Source: Mycolicibacterium llatzerense (GTDB lineage: Bacteria > Actinomycetota > Actinomycetes > Mycobacteriales > Mycobacteriaceae). Taken from it: a stretch of 64,000 bases of DNA. A program made the position numbers and the translations under genes. The DNA lies in contig NZ_JXST01000010.1 in assembly GCF_000878195.1 (NCBI RefSeq), positions 84,936 through 148,935 on the forward strand, given 5' to 3'. Positions within the stretch are counted from its first letter, which is position 1, and each line of letters opens with the position of its first letter. Of the stretch, positions 63,253 to 64,000 are shown in pieces. The notes under the pieces are model-generated. The model did not search any database, was not told where the DNA came from, and saw only the letters and a program-made list of their open reading frames with translations.

Positions 63253-63280
63253 AAGGCCCGGCTCATTCGAGCCGGGCCTT
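63253..63280 (-). terminator. Intrinsic terminator of the ssrA-like gene end
   Basis: AAGGCCCGGCTC and GAGCCGGGCCTT form a 12-bp stem with an ATTC loop. On the minus strand it is followed by TTTTCG. It lies 6 bp after the tmRNA-like 3' end, so it is the original terminator of that RNA gene. Confidence 0.75.
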
Positions 63281-63286
63281 CCCTTG

Positions 63287-63308
63287 TGGAGCTGCCGGGA
63301 ATTGAACC
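63287..63308 (-). other. 3' end fragment of a tmRNA (ssrA)-like gene, possible attachment site
   Basis: On the minus strand the 22 nt form the 3' part of a tRNA-like arm: GG-TTCAATT (T loop), CCCGG (T stem) and CAGCTCC-A (acceptor plus discriminator). CAGCTCC pairs with GGGGCTG, the usual tmRNA 5' end. The match stops abruptly after GG, and the DNA beyond is unrelated. This is the structure left at one end of an element that integrates into ssrA. Confidence 0.65.
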
Positions 63309-63350
63309 AGCATAAACATACCGTGAACTGCGGTTATGCCGGTGTGCGCA

Positions 63351-63370
63351 GCGGGCGAAAGCGGGCGAAA
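63351..63370. repeat. Two tandem copies of a 10-bp sequence
   Basis: GCGGGCGAAA is repeated directly, 43 bp beyond the tmRNA-like fragment and inside the putative element. Short direct repeats of this kind may be integrase arm sites. This is suggestive only. Confidence 0.4.
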
Positions 63371-63453
63371 GTCCTGCAAAGTTCTTTTCGGTCGATCTGG
63401 CGTGTGCATCAAGTGCACACGCATCCAGAGCTGCCGGGAGCCCACAAAGGCAC

Positions 63454-63816
63454 CTATCCCCCATCTCTGACCCGGCGTCCCTTTGTGCCGCGAGATTGCG
63501 CGGGTTGCTCCGGTGGAATTCTTAGCTGAGTCGGCAACAGCCACAACACAGTCCGCACCTGATTCAACCCGTCCCGTGTCACCGCCTCGACCTCGACCAC
63601 AGCCAGCCACGGGCCATGTGAAAGCCGCACCCATGCAATCTGTCGGCCGGGGTGGAATGCATCGAACTTCAGACCGTGTTCACGGACCGGCTTGGGTGCG
63701 AGCGACATCATCGGGCCGGACGGCAACCATGCGACGGTGTCGACCTCGACGGCGCGGTCTGTCGGCCGGTAGATCACGGCATCCGGCGGGTTGGTCCAGT
63801 CCTCGAACACCCACAT
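63454..63816 (-). CDS. Hypothetical protein on the putative island
   Basis: The ATG at 63816 gives 120 residues (start MWVFEDWTNPPD). A longer TTG-started frame from 63903 overlaps the IS end and is less likely. The sequence has several Trp and Pro residues (WVRLSHGPWLAVVEV; LNQVRTVLWLLPTQ) but no recognised domain. It lies between the tmRNA-like fragment and a transposase, so it is probably accessory. Confidence 0.5.
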   Translation of the reverse strand: MWVFEDWTNPPDAVIYRPTDRAVEVDTVAWLPSGPMMSLAPKPVREHGLKFDAFHPGRQIAWVRLSHGPWLAVVEVEAVTRDGLNQVRTVLWLLPTQLRIPPEQPAQSRGTKGRRVRDGG

Positions 63817-63899
63817 CACCCTACCTCCACCGTCGAACAGAGGTTCGAAAAAGGCGGTACGGTTGACGTAGACCCACGAAAGGACTCTCAATGACGTTG

Positions 63900-64000
63900 T
63901 CAAGCCGCTGCAGAGGCGATTTGATGCGCGTCGGGTTCCCAGGTCCGGTTGTCACGAATGAGTGCGTAGAGGACGTTCACGCGGCGGCGGGCCAGGCAGA
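63900..64000 (-). mobile_element. C-terminal end of an IS110-like transposase (truncated by the window)
   Basis: The minus strand from the window end reads LARRRVNVLYALIRDNRTWEP and ends in A-rich ASAAA-stop. This C terminus is typical of IS110-family transposases of mycobacteria. Only 33 codons are visible, so activity and identity of the element cannot be judged. Confidence 0.6.

Noticed and set aside
63209..64000. A complete tRNA or tmRNA gene at 63287
   Set aside because: Only the last 22 nt of the RNA fold are present; the anticodon or tmRNA body is missing within the following DNA.
1..64000. CRISPR arrays
   Set aside because: No regularly spaced direct repeats with unique spacers were seen on either strand.

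Overview
The window comes from an actinomycete, almost certainly an environmental, rapid-grower type Mycobacterium/Mycolicibacterium. The evidence is a high-GC genome with many GTG starts and ATGA/GTGA stop-start overlaps, a mycobactin mbt-2 locus with IdeR-type iron boxes, a hemophore-family secreted protein, the gene order pgm-crcB-crcB-DUF190 known from M. tuberculosis Rv3068c-Rv3071, F420-type enzymes, a DUF4333 lipoprotein and a GH183-type (DUF4185) protein.

Region 1 (about 1.5-35.8 kb) is a large catabolic cluster for an acyl-CoA or ring-containing substrate. It holds two P450s, a KshA-like Rieske oxygenase, an aldehyde dehydrogenase, three AMP-forming CoA ligases, a class III CoA-transferase, a heterodimeric acyl-CoA dehydrogenase pair, six crotonases, two SCP-x/Ltp thiolase-like proteins (one with a DUF35 partner), one classical thiolase, three metal-dependent amidohydrolases, two luciferase-like F420 enzymes, three SDR/epimerase proteins, a carboxyltransferase and a TetR regulator at 26998-27738. 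The main observation is that every divergent or leading promoter in this block carries one copy of a 21-bp operator, TACTGT-N7-ACAGTA (six copies, at 6686, 11694, 25269, 26899, 28951 and 30537). One copy is in the promoter of the TetR gene itself. The block therefore looks like one self-contained regulon. The substrate cannot be named from sequence; a steroid-, terpenoid- or alicyclic-like compound fits the enzyme set. An SDR at 181 has its own, unrelated perfect palindrome. A TesB/DUF427/F420 operon (35.8-37.9 kb) follows under a different upstream motif.

Region 2 (38-44.8 kb) has a DUF4333 lipoprotein, a PrsW-type membrane protease, an alpha/beta hydrolase, several small secreted proteins with striking inverted repeats, a patatin-like phospholipase and an epoxide-hydrolase-like protein. 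At 44.9-46.6 kb an AbiE/MenAT-type toxin-antitoxin pair abuts a tRNA-Ala(GGC) gene, followed by an MFS transporter and two small secreted proteins.

Region 3 (48.7-62.6 kb) holds pgm, two crcB fluoride channels with a three-repeat DUF190 protein, then mbtL-mbtM-mbtN and divergent mbtK-yceI with two IdeR boxes, a hemophore-like protein, a GH183-type arabinanase candidate, an Ntn-hydrolase of the choloylglycine-hydrolase family and small lipoprotein/SnoaL genes.

Region 4 (63.25 kb to the window end) contains a terminator hairpin joined to 22 nt identical in form to the 3' end of a tmRNA (ssrA) gene, then unfamiliar DNA and the C-terminal end of an IS110-like transposase. This looks like one attachment-site boundary of an island that continues past the window.
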